Part shown: one piece after another, positions 35,370-45,111 of the stretch
Layout of the letters: each line of letters opens with the position of its first letter
Numbering within the stretch: the first letter of the stretch is position 1
Assembly (NCBI GenBank): GCA_028868305.1
Contig: JAGWUS010000017.1
Location: 1 to 59,805 of the forward strand
Source of the DNA: Burkholderiales bacterium
GTDB taxonomy: Bacteria > Pseudomonadota > Gammaproteobacteria > Burkholderiales > Burkholderiaceae_C
Direction: 5' to 3'
DNA: 59,805 bases
Notes under the pieces: model-generated
Told to the model about the DNA's origin: nothing
The model's input: the letters and a program-made list of their open reading frames with translations, nothing else
Database searches by the model: none
Translations under genes and position numbers: made by a program

Positions 35370-36179
35370 ATGAATACCTCAGTTCAGAATCCAGTCACTG
35401 CGCCTTTCAGCGAAGCACTCCAGTTCGTGGTTGAAATGGCCCGTCAGGGGGATTTGCGAGATGTGGCTGCCTTGCGATCGGTGTCGTATGGCCGGCATAT
35501 TCCTGAATTGGGCATGGTCTTACAGAAGCCCGAAGAATGTGACTATGAGTTGGGCTGTGAAGTCATCGTTGCACGTTCCAAATTTGATGGCTCGTTACTC
35601 GGAACGATGCGAATCCACACAAACGCATTCAAGCCATTGCCATTGCAAATGTCTTTGCGCTTGCCCGAGCGATTTTCCAATGCGCGCATGGTGGAGGCCA
35701 CGCGTTTGTGTGTCAAAGGAAGCCCTAACGCGTCATTAGTGCGAAATGCGCTCTTCAAAGCACTGTTTGAGTATTGTGTAGCGCAAAACGTTGAGTGGAT
35801 GATGGCGGCTGGCCGTCGCCCAGTTGACCGGATTTACGATGCGCTGTTGTTCTCCGACGTAGGCGAACAGGGAAAATTTTATCCAATGACACATGCTGCC
35901 GGTGTACCTCATCGCGTCATGAGTTTCCCGACTTTTGAGGCGCAAGCCACTTGGGGAGCATGCAAACATCTGCTCTATAGTTTTGTGTTCGAAACGCTGC
36001 ACATAGATTTGGATCTGTCGGCCATGACCAGCCTTAACTTTGCCTGGAATTGTCCGCAGGCGGAACCGGAATCGAACAGCGGGTTGGCGCCTTTGAGCGA
36101 CTTCACGCCTATCAGCCGGTTTGGACAACTCAGTGCGGCCGATATTGATATCGATCTTGCCAGGCCGTTCAATGCATAG
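35370..36179 (+). CDS. FeeM-like N-acyl amino acid synthase (GNAT fold)
   Basis: About 269 residues. The blocks LLGTMRIHTNAFKPLPLQM, NARMVEATRLCVKGSPNASL and LFEYCVAQNVEWMMAAGRRP place it with the FeeM/N-acyl amino acid synthase and acyl-homoserine-lactone-synthase-like group, which transfer acyl chains from acyl-ACP to an amino acid. CAACAGGAG lies before ATG 35370. It converges on a GGDEF-EAL gene and overlaps its 3' end by 11 bases. The 120 bp upstream contain GAAGGAGG at 35278-35285 with no start codon suitable for it. Confidence 0.75.
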   Translation: MNTSVQNPVTAPFSEALQFVVEMARQGDLRDVAALRSVSYGRHIPELGMVLQKPEECDYELGCEVIVARSKFDGSLLGTMRIHTNAFKPLPLQMSLRLPERFSNARMVEATRLCVKGSPNASLVRNALFKALFEYCVAQNVEWMMAAGRRPVDRIYDALLFSDVGEQGKFYPMTHAAGVPHRVMSFPTFEAQATWGACKHLLYSFVFETLHIDLDLSAMTSLNFAWNCPQAEPESNSGLAPLSDFTPISRFGQLSAADIDIDLARPFNA

Positions 36180-39100
36180 CGTCGGTCTGGAAACTGCCAA
36201 ACAGTGACATCGTGTTGTCCGCAGTTGACTGCAGACCTGCCAGGAACTCCAGTATGGCGGGGTCTTCGACAAAGTCGGCACTGGATTTTGCCGACAGTAT
36301 CCGCTCTGGCATGACCGGTTTGCTGATGCCATAGCCCTGCGCATAGTCAATGCCGGCATCCGACAAGGCCTTGATGGTCACCAAATCCTCGGCGTATTCG
36401 CCAATGGACTTCATTCCCAGGCTGGACACCAACCCACCAATGGCCTGAATAATGGCCAGACCTGCGGTGCTGCGTGGAGCATCTTTTACCAGAGAACCAT
36501 CGAGTTTGAGCGCATCCACGGACAGGTTCCTGAGGTAACCAAACGAAGAGTAGCCTGCACCAAAGTCATCAATCGCCACTTTGGCGCCCAGAGACCGGAC
36601 CCGGTCGATAAAGCGTTGTACGTTACGTATGTCGGTCAGCGCCACTGACTCGGTGATTTCAATGCAGATGAGCGACAGGATGGACGGGTGTTTTGCTAGC
36701 GTGTCGAACAGTTCGTCCGTAAATGCCTCGTCGTTGAGCGACCCCCCCGATATGTTGATACTGACAAAGCGGGTGTTGCACAAGGTTTTGGCGTGGGTCT
36801 CCAACCATTCAATCGCCCTAGAGATGACCCACCGGTCAATGATGGCCGTTTTGCCGTGCATTTCGGCGGCTTCGATGATGATGCCCGCCGGGATGATGCC
36901 GCCATCCGCCTTGCGCATCCGCAGAAGTATCTCGAAGTTCAACGAGTCAAACGGCTGTGTAAGAGAAATCTCAGGTTGCATGACCAGGAAAAGACCTTCC
37001 GGAACTACTCCGCGCTCAAGGCAAGTAATCACCTCCAGTTCCTGCTTGTGGTGCAGGAAGAAGCTGTCGTCGGACTCCATCACCACGAGCCGCTGGGTTG
37101 TCCGCTTTTTTGCCAGACGGCACAAGGTATCGGCAGCGGAGATGATTTCTTTGAGCGGTGCGTCTTCAAACCGCGCTGTGCCAACGAGCCCAGCAGAAAT
37201 GTTCAGGGTAAAGCGTTGGCGCCCCACCTGGTAGGGCTGCGCAGCAATCAAGTGCACGATGGTTTCGCAGCAGACTGTGGCCTGCGCCACCGTAGCGTCA
37301 TAAAAGGCAATGACAAACTCATCTCCTCCGACCCTCGACAGCAGGTCTTTCGGCCCCAGGGCGCTCCTCATGCGTTCGCTCACACGCTTAAGTACTTTGT
37401 CCCCTGCCGCGTGGCCATACAGATCGTTGATTAACTTGAACCGGTCCAGATCAAAGTACGCCAGCGCTGAAGGCGGTCGCGCAAGGCGACCCAGGGTGCG
37501 CGCGATACCACGCAAATTCAGGCAATCCGTCAATGGATCATGGTTGGCCAGATATTCCAGGCGTTCGGTGGCAACAAACCGTTCGGTAATATCCTGCAAA
37601 GTGCCTTCAATGGTGGTTCCATCCACCGTGGATGCTTTGATGGCAAACCATCGGTCCGTGTTCTTGTTTGCATCGTGTACCTTGGTATGCAGTTCGATGG
37701 CACGCGACTTGGTACCTCCCAGGCTCATCAAATCAGCCGCCACGCGGGCATCAAATATCTGGGATATGTGGGTAGGTCGCTCAATACGCAGGCTTTGCAC
37801 CATGTGCTGAAACGCGGGATTGGTTTTCAGTATGACCTCGGTATTGCCTAGAGAAAACAGGCCTATGGGGGAATCTTCGTAGGCAGCTTTCAGTGTTTGC
37901 TGTGCCTCCAGTTTTTCCCGCCTGTCAGCACGCATGCTCTCTGCGACCGCAGCGGAGACCAGTAGCGCAGAGGCAATGGCTGCGGTAACACTGTTGAGGC
38001 CCATGGTCACAAAGGACCCTCCGGTGGATGCGGCAACCACCTCATTGAAGCTACCAGCCAAGGTCATGATGATGGAGGCGGAATACCAAATGGCCACTCT
38101 GGAGTGTGCACGCCGCAAAATCATGTAGAGATAACGAATCAGAACCACCGACCCTAGCGTGGTGCTGAGCCAAAGCGTTGGAAGCATCTGTTCAAAAGAG
38201 AGAAAGACGCAGACTATGGGCAGAGAAATGGCGGCTAGCTGGGTAAATAAGAGGGGTATTCGCGCTTTGATTTCGAACAACTCTTGTTTGAAGAGCATAC
38301 TGAAAAGCGCAATCGTCATGGAGAAGTAGGTACAGACGGTCCATTTTCTGGACTCCACCAGCCCAGTGGGCGATAGTGTGTAGCCAAACAGATTGAAGTC
38401 GGTTCCCGCCGAAATCGCAGCCATCCGCATATTGAGCAGCAGCCAGGCTACAAAGGCCCAGTAGAGCCAACTGCGGTTCACGATGGCAGTAATCAGCATG
38501 GAGATGGCCAGAACACCGATGCCCGCCTCGATGAGCGTGCCGACCTGCTGGTATTCCACTTGCGCACGGGCCATCGTGCTAGCGTTCCAGAGGCTGGCTG
38601 AAATCTTGGCTGGGCCACGGTAAGTACCGCGGCATAGCAACGCTGGCATATCCGTTGCGCTGACCGAAAGCAAATTAAAACCTGCCCGCTGCGCCACCAA
38701 TTGGCCTTCTGTGGTGACGCGGTCAGCATACCCCAGCTTCAGACCGCTGGCATGGTTCCAGCAAGTCAGGCTCATGGCATGGCGAGACGGGAAGTCCACC
38801 AGCGTAGGTGAGTTGGCGTTATCGCTGGACCCATCCAATGCGAACCAGAAAGCGCGGGTTGACAGTTGGGTACTAAAAGTGGAGACGGTCGGACTGGCCT
38901 GCACTGCGCTCCACACCGCCTCCATGGATGGCTCGGGTTGTTGTGCTGGCTGCTCCCAGACGCGGATGGCTACGGCCGTCCCACGCGGCGAATCAAAATG
39001 CACCATCTGCCAAGCGAGGATGAAGATAGCAAGAAGTGCCAGTACGAATGGAACTACAAGCGTCCCCAGCCGCGCCAACAGGGCGGCAATAAATCTTTCC

Positions 39101-39225
39101 AGAGACGAATAAACATCAGGTTTCATACGTGAGAAACGACCTACCGGACTTTCGGCGCCTGCACTTGCAAGCGCCACGAACCCGATTGCCATTGTCAGGA
39201 GAATGGTGAACTCCCGCCAGGGCAT
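36169..39225 (-). CDS. Membrane sensor with PAS-GGDEF-EAL output
   Basis: 1018 residues. The N-terminus has one or two membrane helices and a periplasmic sensor domain (about 70-250), then seven-helix 7TMR-DISM-like segment (about 250-455), a PAS domain (about 470-590), GGDEF domain with FDLDRFKLINDLYGH and RVGGDEF (about 600-760), and EAL domain with ExLxR (EILLR), IEITES, IDDFGAGYSS, LKLDGSL and YAQGYG. Both active-site sets are intact; no RxxD site precedes GGDEF. It can make and break c-di-GMP. ATG 39126 (MKPDVYSSLERF) is an alternative start; neither has a good ribosome site. Confidence 0.92.
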   Translation of the reverse strand: MPWREFTILLTMAIGFVALASAGAESPVGRFSRMKPDVYSSLERFIAALLARLGTLVVPFVLALLAIFILAWQMVHFDSPRGTAVAIRVWEQPAQQPEPSMEAVWSAVQASPTVSTFSTQLSTRAFWFALDGSSDNANSPTLVDFPSRHAMSLTCWNHASGLKLGYADRVTTEGQLVAQRAGFNLLSVSATDMPALLCRGTYRGPAKISASLWNASTMARAQVEYQQVGTLIEAGIGVLAISMLITAIVNRSWLYWAFVAWLLLNMRMAAISAGTDFNLFGYTLSPTGLVESRKWTVCTYFSMTIALFSMLFKQELFEIKARIPLLFTQLAAISLPIVCVFLSFEQMLPTLWLSTTLGSVVLIRYLYMILRRAHSRVAIWYSASIIMTLAGSFNEVVAASTGGSFVTMGLNSVTAAIASALLVSAAVAESMRADRREKLEAQQTLKAAYEDSPIGLFSLGNTEVILKTNPAFQHMVQSLRIERPTHISQIFDARVAADLMSLGGTKSRAIELHTKVHDANKNTDRWFAIKASTVDGTTIEGTLQDITERFVATERLEYLANHDPLTDCLNLRGIARTLGRLARPPSALAYFDLDRFKLINDLYGHAAGDKVLKRVSERMRSALGPKDLLSRVGGDEFVIAFYDATVAQATVCCETIVHLIAAQPYQVGRQRFTLNISAGLVGTARFEDAPLKEIISAADTLCRLAKKRTTQRLVVMESDDSFFLHHKQELEVITCLERGVVPEGLFLVMQPEISLTQPFDSLNFEILLRMRKADGGIIPAGIIIEAAEMHGKTAIIDRWVISRAIEWLETHAKTLCNTRFVSINISGGSLNDEAFTDELFDTLAKHPSILSLICIEITESVALTDIRNVQRFIDRVRSLGAKVAIDDFGAGYSSFGYLRNLSVDALKLDGSLVKDAPRSTAGLAIIQAIGGLVSSLGMKSIGEYAEDLVTIKALSDAGIDYAQGYGISKPVMPERILSAKSSADFVEDPAILEFLAGLQSTADNTMSLFGSFQTDAMH

Positions 39226-39301
39226 CCAACGCGCTTATTTATAGATCGATTGATACTACCGCAGATGGCGCGGAAACGGGCCATGCGTACACGGCAGTTG
39301 C

Positions 39302-39724
39302 TTATATCTTGGCTCTGAGACCCTGCACCAGCGCGCCCAGTGAAATCCCGGCCAGTGCCCAAAGCAAATCCCAATTTCCCGCACCCAGGCCTGCAATGGC
39401 GGGTCCAGGGCATACGCCACACAGCCCCCATCCCATGCCAAATAGTGCAGCACCCACAGCCGTGTCACGGTTCCAGGCACTGGGGTGTCGGTGAAAGTGG
39501 TCGTCCAGTAGGGGGCGCGTCAGGATTCTGGGCGCCAGCTTGTAGGTCAGCAAAACCACCCCTACGGCGCCTCCCATTACCAGCATCAGACCGAGGTCCT
39601 TGAAGCGCAGAAAGTCCAGAACGACTTCGGGACGGATCATGGTTGAAATCGACAGACCAAACCCGAACAGCGTGCCCGCTGCCAGGGTGGCCAGGCTTTT
39701 GGCGAGGGTGTTGGGTGTGCTCAT
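39302..39724 (-). CDS. YeeE/YedE (DUF395) sulfur-transport protein, second subunit
   Basis: 140 residues, about four membrane helices. The conserved GWGLCGVCPGPAIAGLG holds two cysteines used for thiosulfate or persulfide passage in this family, and GTLFGFGLSISTMIRPEVVL the N-terminal half. ATG overlaps the previous gene stop by ATGA. With the upstream subunit it forms a split YeeE-type (PmpAB-like) transporter. Confidence 0.88.
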   Translation of the reverse strand: MSTPNTLAKSLATLAAGTLFGFGLSISTMIRPEVVLDFLRFKDLGLMLVMGGAVGVVLLTYKLAPRILTRPLLDDHFHRHPSAWNRDTAVGAALFGMGWGLCGVCPGPAIAGLGAGNWDLLWALAGISLGALVQGLRAKI

Positions 39725-40194
39725 GCCAGTACCCTTGCGGAAATATTGGCCGTCAGGAACGCCGTGGCCATGAAGGTCAGCACCGCCATCAGGGAGGGAA
39801 GCTGGAGCGAGCCCAGTCCACATATACCGTGGCCCGATGTGCAGCCGTTACCTAGACGCGCGCCGTAACCCACAAAAAAACCGCCCACGACGAGTTGCCA
39901 AACCGGCACAGCTGTGGCTTGTGCGGCACCACCGGCGAAACCCGTCCACCAGATAAAGGCGCCCAGAATCAGTCCTGCCGCATACACCAGTCGCCAGCCG
40001 CGCGAATCCACAAACCGGGCCTGCTGGAAGAATGGCCGCTGCAACAGATACGACCAGGTACTGGAAAACACGGTACTCATGCCACCGATGCGGCCGGTAA
40101 ACACATACAGCAATGCGGTACCGCTGCCAATGATCAGGCCGCCCAGCAGGTAATGCTGCCAGCCCAGGGGAAAGAGGGAAGATGTCAGGTTCAT
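39721..40194 (-). CDS. YeeE/YedE (DUF395) sulfur-transport protein, first subunit
   Basis: 157 residues, four to five membrane helices. GLIIGSGTALLYVFTGRIGG and RLGNGCTSGHGICGLG are the two family signatures; the latter carries the cysteines. Its ATG overlaps the methyltransferase stop by four bases and its stop overlaps the second subunit, so three genes are translated in a chain. Predicted uptake of reduced sulfur species. Confidence 0.9.
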   Translation of the reverse strand: MNLTSSLFPLGWQHYLLGGLIIGSGTALLYVFTGRIGGMSTVFSSTWSYLLQRPFFQQARFVDSRGWRLVYAAGLILGAFIWWTGFAGGAAQATAVPVWQLVVGGFFVGYGARLGNGCTSGHGICGLGSLQLPSLMAVLTFMATAFLTANISARVLA

Positions 40195-40814
40195 CGGGTG
40201 GGATTATCCGTAATCCGTGCGAATACCAGCAGCAGGTTGTTGGCAGGCAGGGAGTAACGGGCTTGCAGGACCAGTCCGGCGGCGGCAGCCTGTTGTTCCA
40301 CGTCCTCGCGCCGGCGTATGCCCCAGCTGGGGTCGTGCTCACGCAGGCTCCCGTCAAAAGCCAGATTGCTGGGGACAGGTGGCACGCCGTCTTCAAAGTA
40401 CGGGCCGTAGGTCGCCAGCAAGCCGGCAGGAGTCAGATGCCTGGCGCACCCCTGCATGAGTGCTGCACAACTGGCCCAGGGCGCAATGTGCAACATGTTG
40501 ATGCACAGCACCAAATCGAACCTGTCTTCACCCACTGGCCACAGCGGCGTCAGCACATCCAGCTGAACAGGCGCGTAGACATTGTCCAGGTTGGCCTCGT
40601 TTGCACGCACCTCGATGTTATAGAGCGCACCGCGGTGCGCGTCGGTGGGTTGCCAGGTCCAGTGCGGCAGTTGCTGTGCAAACCACACCACATGCTGGCC
40701 AGTGCCCGAAGCAATTTCCAGCGCGTTTCCGTACTCGGGCAGCACGCGGCGCAGTAGATCCAGAATGGGCTGCTTGTTGCGTTCGGCGGCGGGGCTGAAG
40801 TCGGGCGACGCCAT
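40191..40814 (-). CDS. DUF938 family SAM-dependent methyltransferase
   Basis: 207 residues. SPAAERNKQPILDLLRRVLP is the DUF938 start, LEIASGTGQHVVWFAQQLPH is motif I, and DLVLCINMLHIAPWAS plus ATYGPYFEDG are typical. First gene of a three-gene overlapping operon with the YeeE/YedE pair, which hints at a sulfur-linked substrate (inference). Confidence 0.9.
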   Translation of the reverse strand: MASPDFSPAAERNKQPILDLLRRVLPEYGNALEIASGTGQHVVWFAQQLPHWTWQPTDAHRGALYNIEVRANEANLDNVYAPVQLDVLTPLWPVGEDRFDLVLCINMLHIAPWASCAALMQGCARHLTPAGLLATYGPYFEDGVPPVPSNLAFDGSLREHDPSWGIRRREDVEQQAAAAGLVLQARYSLPANNLLLVFARITDNPTR

Positions 40815-40875
40815 GGATTTCAGCTTGGGTTCCGCAAGGCATCAAGGCGGGTGATATCCATGGTGCCAGGAACAG

Positions 40876-41184
40876 TCAGTCTGCTGCTGTTTCGCCTTGT
40901 TCGCGTGGCTTGCGATGGCCGTGCTTGGCCAAAATTTCCACGTAAAACTGCGTCCCGCCTTCTTTCACCAGGGTATCGATCAGGGGCGTCAGTTCGGCCG
41001 CGTGGGCGCTTTGCGCGGTGTCCGGTGTAGCGCCAAACCGGCAGTCAAAGTCCCAGAAGTCCACGCCCTGGGGCAGCGTACGCCTGCGTTCGCGTTTGAT
41101 GTATTTGCGGATTTCGTGCTTGGTGGCTTCAAGCAGACGCTCAGGGTTCTTGCCTTCAACGGCCAGAGGAAAAGTTTTTTTCAT
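40876..41184 (-). CDS. Conserved small protein (DUF6172-like)
   Basis: 102 residues, start MKKTFPLAVEGKNPERLLEA at ATG 41184. Highly charged with KRERRRTLPQGVDFWDFDCRFG, followed by a conserved AAELTPLIDTLVKEGGTQFYVEILAKHG block. Known only as a conserved protein in proteobacteria; function not established. Divergent from the exonuclease gene, 31 bp apart. Confidence 0.78.
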   Translation of the reverse strand: MKKTFPLAVEGKNPERLLEATKHEIRKYIKRERRRTLPQGVDFWDFDCRFGATPDTAQSAHAAELTPLIDTLVKEGGTQFYVEILAKHGHRKPREQGETAAD

Positions 41185-41215
41185 GGGGATCCTTAAGCGG
41201 CGATGATACGACCCC

Positions 41216-41833
41216 ATGAATACCAGTGCCCAGACCCGCCACGCCACGCCCGACAAAGACACCATCGCCCTGCTGCCTCCATTCGAGCGGCTTGGAATGG
41301 ATCGCATTGCGTTGATCAGTTCCGGGACGGAGGCCCGTGAGGCCAAGGCGCATCTCATGGATGTGCCGGCCTGGGGCTTCGATACCGAGTCCAAGCCCAC
41401 ATTTCGCGTGGGTGACCTGTCGGACGGGCCGCATATTCTGCAACTCGCCAGTGCCGAGCGGGCATGGGTGTTTCAGCTCCATGACACGGCCTGTCGTGAC
41501 ATCGCCGCCGAATTGCTGGCAATGCAGGGGTTTGTCAAGGCCGGTTTCGGTCTGGGGGATGACCGCAAGCGCATTGTCAGCAAGCTGGGCGTGGAGCCTG
41601 CCGGCGTGCTGGAACTCAACACGGTTTTCCGTGCGCAGGGCTACCGCAAGGACATGGGCGTCAAAGGCGCCGTGGCCGTGCTGTTCAACCAGCGTTTCAT
41701 GAAATCCAAAAAAGCGGCCACCAGCAACTGGGCCAATGCCCGTCTGACCGAGTCCCAACTGGTCTACGCTGCCAACGATGCCTATGCCGCCATTCGCGTC
41801 TTCAACGCACTGGGGCTGGGTCAGTCGGTGTAG
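41216..41833 (+). CDS. 3'-5' exonuclease, RNase D-like DEDDy domain
   Basis: 205 residues with the DEDDy set: GFDTESKP (Asp, Glu), the FGLGDDRKRI aspartate, and YAANDAYAAIR (Tyr and Asp of motif III). There is no HRDC domain, so it is a stand-alone exonuclease of the WRN/RNase D superfamily. The 3' end overlaps the convergent phaC gene by 13 bases. Confidence 0.9.
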   Translation: MNTSAQTRHATPDKDTIALLPPFERLGMDRIALISSGTEAREAKAHLMDVPAWGFDTESKPTFRVGDLSDGPHILQLASAERAWVFQLHDTACRDIAAELLAMQGFVKAGFGLGDDRKRIVSKLGVEPAGVLELNTVFRAQGYRKDMGVKGAVAVLFNQRFMKSKKAATSNWANARLTESQLVYAANDAYAAIRVFNALGLGQSV

Positions 41834-43578
41834 CGCTGCATCACATATTCGCCGGGGGCGTTGCACAGCACGGCGCTGGCCGCTAGTTTGGGGGGCGTCA
41901 CCTTGTGCCCCGAATGTGCGGCCAGCCACGCGTGCCACGCTGTCCACCAGGAGCCCTCGTGGCTGGGTGCCTGGGCTGCCCATTGGGTGTGGTCTACCCA
42001 GCTCCCGTGTTCCGGGCGGGTCTCGATCTGGTAGCTGCGTTTGGGGTGCCCCGGCTCCGAGACGATGCCGGCGTTGTGCCCGCCACTGGTCAGTACAAAA
42101 GTGATCTCGGCGTCGCACAGGTGGTGCAGCTTGTAGACCGATGGCCAGGGCGAAACGTGGTCACGCTGCGTGCCTACCAGGAACACAGGCATGTGAATGT
42201 CGCCCAGCGACACTGCACGGCCCCGTACCCGGTAGGTGCCGTTGGCCAGCGCGTTGTGCAGGTACAGCGAAGTCAGGTATTCGTGGTGCATGCGCGCGGG
42301 CATGCGGGTGGTGTCTGCATTCCAGGCCATCAGGTCGTTGGGCTGTTCACGTTCTCCCATCAGGTACTCGCGCATGCGCCGTGTCCACAACAAATCACGC
42401 GAGTGCAGAAACTGGAACGAGCCCGCCATCTGCTCCCCGGTGAGGTAGCCCTTGCCGCGGGTAATGTTGTCCAGAAAGCCCACCTGGCTTTCGTCAATGA
42501 ACAGGCCCAACTCGCCGGGCTCGGAGAAATCAGTTTGCGCCGCCAGCAGTGTCAGCGTTCTGACGGTGGGCATATGCGAGTACTCTGACATGCCACCCCT
42601 GCGGCCCAGCGCAGCGGCAATGGCCAGCAGGGTGCCACCCAGGCAGTAGCCCATGGCATGCACCCCATGCCGCGTGCCACTGAGCGCACCCACCGCATGC
42701 AGGGCGTCAATGACCCCCATGTGCAGGTAATCATCCATGGTCAGATCGTGGTCGGACGCATCCGGGTTACGCCACGAAACCATGTAGACGGTGTGCCCCT
42801 GTTCCACCAGATAGCGCACCATCGAGTTGTGTGGCGACAGGTCCAGGATGTAGTACTTCATGATCCACGAGGGGATGATCAGCACTGGCTCGGGGTGTAC
42901 CTTGCTGGTCTGGGCGTCGTAGCGAATCAGCTCGATCAGCCGGTTGCGAAACACCACCTTGCCCGGCGTGACCGCGACATCCTGGCCGAACCGGAAGTGG
43001 TCTGTTTGCGCCAGCTCTTCGGGTGTATGGATGCCTGTGACGTCACGCAGCCAGTTCTGTGCGCCGGCCATGAGATGTCTGCCTTTGGACTCCACCACAT
43101 CCTTGAGCACGACCGGGTTGGTGGGCAGCCAGTTGGCGGGTGCCATCATGCCAAGCCACTGCCGGGCAAAAAACTGGGTCATGTCGACGTGGTGGGTGGT
43201 CATGCCAGGAACCCGGGCCGCCTCACGCCAGAAGGCCTCGGTATTGCGAAAGCCGGTGCGCAGCTGGCTGAAAGGCCACTGAGCCCAGGCCTCATGCCGG
43301 AAGCGTGGGTCATCGTCAGCCGTGCCCGCATCGTCGGGCACTTTGCCATCGGCCAGCAAAGTATCTTTGGCCAGTTGCGCCGCCAGGGCCGCAAGCTCGA
43401 GTTGCCGCCCGGGGGATACGCCCAGGTGCCATCCCCAGTCGGCCATGGCCAGCGCCAGCGACACAGGCGAGAGCCCGCCGGTCAGCGGGGCGATGGTGGC
43501 ATGCGTCAACCGGTCCAGGCGCTGCGTAGGGGTCTCTTCTGTTTGTGGCGGTGTGGCAGTTTTCTTGCGTGTTGTCAT
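41821..43578 (-). CDS. phaC: Class I poly(3-hydroxyalkanoate) synthase PhaC
   Basis: 585 residues. Lipase-like box GYCLGG near 312 contains the catalytic cysteine; the PhaC_N domain (FARQWLGMMAPANWLPTNP), the DFSEPGELGLFID Asp region and SGGHNAGIVSEPGHPKRSYQ histidine are all present. Polymerises hydroxyacyl-CoA into PHB granules. Monocistronic, divergent from dctA with 183 bp between them containing two inverted repeats. Works with the thiolase at 9.5 kb and phasin-like gene at 29 kb. Confidence 0.96.
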   Translation of the reverse strand: MTTRKKTATPPQTEETPTQRLDRLTHATIAPLTGGLSPVSLALAMADWGWHLGVSPGRQLELAALAAQLAKDTLLADGKVPDDAGTADDDPRFRHEAWAQWPFSQLRTGFRNTEAFWREAARVPGMTTHHVDMTQFFARQWLGMMAPANWLPTNPVVLKDVVESKGRHLMAGAQNWLRDVTGIHTPEELAQTDHFRFGQDVAVTPGKVVFRNRLIELIRYDAQTSKVHPEPVLIIPSWIMKYYILDLSPHNSMVRYLVEQGHTVYMVSWRNPDASDHDLTMDDYLHMGVIDALHAVGALSGTRHGVHAMGYCLGGTLLAIAAALGRRGGMSEYSHMPTVRTLTLLAAQTDFSEPGELGLFIDESQVGFLDNITRGKGYLTGEQMAGSFQFLHSRDLLWTRRMREYLMGEREQPNDLMAWNADTTRMPARMHHEYLTSLYLHNALANGTYRVRGRAVSLGDIHMPVFLVGTQRDHVSPWPSVYKLHHLCDAEITFVLTSGGHNAGIVSEPGHPKRSYQIETRPEHGSWVDHTQWAAQAPSHEGSWWTAWHAWLAAHSGHKVTPPKLAASAVLCNAPGEYVMQRYTD

Positions 43579-43628
43579 GGCGTGCCTTGGTCTTCATATA
43601 ACTCAGCTTCAATGCTAGCCGCTGCATT

Positions 43629-43660
43629 GCCTTGAATATTGATCTGTGTCAGTTCAAGGC
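43629..43660. promoter_or_regulatory. Inverted repeat between phaC and dctA
   Basis: GCCTTGAA and TTCAAGGC are perfect 8-bp arms separated by 16 bases, 51 bp upstream of phaC. The spacing suits either a hairpin or a dimeric regulator site. Confidence 0.4.
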
Positions 43661-43686
43661 CTTGCCGTGTGTGGCCAGGAGGGTGA

Positions 43687-43700
43687 TGTGGATTTCCACA
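43687..43700. promoter_or_regulatory. Short palindrome upstream of dctA
   Basis: TGTGGATTTCCACA is a palindrome with 6-bp arms about 62 bp before the dctA start. It may be an operator for dicarboxylate-responsive control; no factor can be assigned. Confidence 0.35.
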
Positions 43701-43761
43701 CTACCCAACTGCAACCGGAGTGCCTAGACTGCCCCCCACCCAAATCAAGAGGAGACAGTCC

Positions 43762-45111
43762 ATGAGCACATCTACCACGGCGACAAAAAGGCCGCTCTAT
43801 CGTTCCCTGTACTTTCAGGTGCTTGTTGCCGTTGCGCTGGGGGTTGCTCTGGGGCACTTCTATCCGCATCTGGGCGCCGACATGAAACCGCTGGGTGAAG
43901 GCTTTATCAAGCTGATCAAAATGATCATCGCGCCCATCATCTTCTGCACCGTGGTGGTAGGCATTGCCGGCATGGAAGACATGAAGAAGGTCGGCAAAAC
44001 CGGTGGTCTTGCACTGCTGTACTTCGAGATTGTCAGCACCCTTGCACTGATTGTGGGTCTGGTCACGGTCAACCTGATCCAGCCGGGTGCAGGCATGAAT
44101 GTCGATGCTTCCACGCTGGACACCAAGAGCATTGCGGCCTACACCGGCCCCGGCAAGATGGTGGGTACGGTGGACTTCCTGCTCAACGTGATTCCGACCT
44201 CGGTGGTCGATGCGTTTGCCAAGGGCGAGATCCTGCAGGTGCTGCTGTTCTCGGTACTGTTCGGCTTTGCGCTGCACAAGTTTGGCGGGCGCGGCACCAT
44301 GGTGTTTGACTTCATCGAAAAAACATCGCACGTGCTGTTCGACATTGTCGGCATCATCATGAAAGTGGCCCCCATAGGTGCCTTTGGCGCGATGGCGTTC
44401 ACCATCGGCAAGTACGGCGTGGGGTCCCTGTTCTCGCTGGGCAAGCTGATGGGCACCTTCTACCTGACCTGTCTGATTTTCGTGTTCGTGGTGCTGGGCA
44501 TCATTTCGCGGCTGCACGGCTTCAGCATCTGGAAGTTTGTGAAATACATCAAGGAAGAACTACTGATCGTGCTGGGCACCTCCTCCAGCGAATCGGTGCT
44601 GCCCCGCTTGATGGAAAAAATGGAAAACCTGGGCGCCAAAAAAACCTGTGTGGGCTTGGTGATCCCCACGGGTTATTCCTTCAACCTGGACGGCACCTCT
44701 ATCTACCTGACGATGGCGGCGGTGTTCATTGCGCAAGCCACCAACACGCCCATGTCACTCACGCAAGAACTCACATTGCTGGCGGTGCTGCTACTCACGT
44801 CCAAGGGCGCGGCCGGCATTACCGGCAGCGGCTTCATCGTGCTGGCGGCCACGCTGTCTGCGGTGGGCACGGTGCCGGTGGCTGGCCTGGCATTGATTCT
44901 GGGGATTGACCGCTTCATGTCCGAAGCCCGCGCCCTGACTAATCTGGTGGGCAATGGCGTGGCTACGCTCGTGGTGGCCAAGTGGACGGGTGAGTTGAAC
45001 ACCAAGCGCCTGCAAGCCGGGTTGAATAACGAAACCTGGATGGAGGCAGAAGCCCCCGAAGTGTTGATCAACCAGAAGGTCGCCCACATGGACGGAGCAC
45101 AACCTTACTGA
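43762..45111 (+). CDS. dctA: C4-dicarboxylate transport protein DctA
   Basis: 449 residues, a DAACS-family secondary transporter for succinate, fumarate and malate. [21 protein letters not shown], the long [20 protein letters not shown], the serine-rich re-entrant loop [17 protein letters not shown] and the [25 protein letters not shown] substrate-binding helix are all present. ATG 43762 follows AAGAGGAGACAG. Convergent with the small 45112 gene, with no space between. Confidence 0.96.
   Translation: MSTSTTATKRPLYRSLYFQVLVAVALGVALGHFYPHLGADMKPLGEGFIKLIKMIIAPIIFCTVVVGIAGMEDMKKVGKTGGLALLYFEIVSTLALIVGLVTVNLIQPGAGMNVDASTLDTKSIAAYTGPGKMVGTVDFLLNVIPTSVVDAFAKGEILQVLLFSVLFGFALHKFGGRGTMVFDFIEKTSHVLFDIVGIIMKVAPIGAFGAMAFTIGKYGVGSLFSLGKLMGTFYLTCLIFVFVVLGIISRLHGFSIWKFVKYIKEELLIVLGTSSSESVLPRLMEKMENLGAKKTCVGLVIPTGYSFNLDGTSIYLTMAAVFIAQATNTPMSLTQELTLLAVLLLTSKGAAGITGSGFIVLAATLSAVGTVPVAGLALILGIDRFMSEARALTNLVGNGVATLVVAKWTGELNTKRLQAGLNNETWMEAEAPEVLINQKVAHMDGAQPY

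Noticed and set aside
43604..43630. ATGCTAGCCGCTGCATT near the phaC start as an element fragment
   Set aside because: Only a few bases match and the hairpin is missing.
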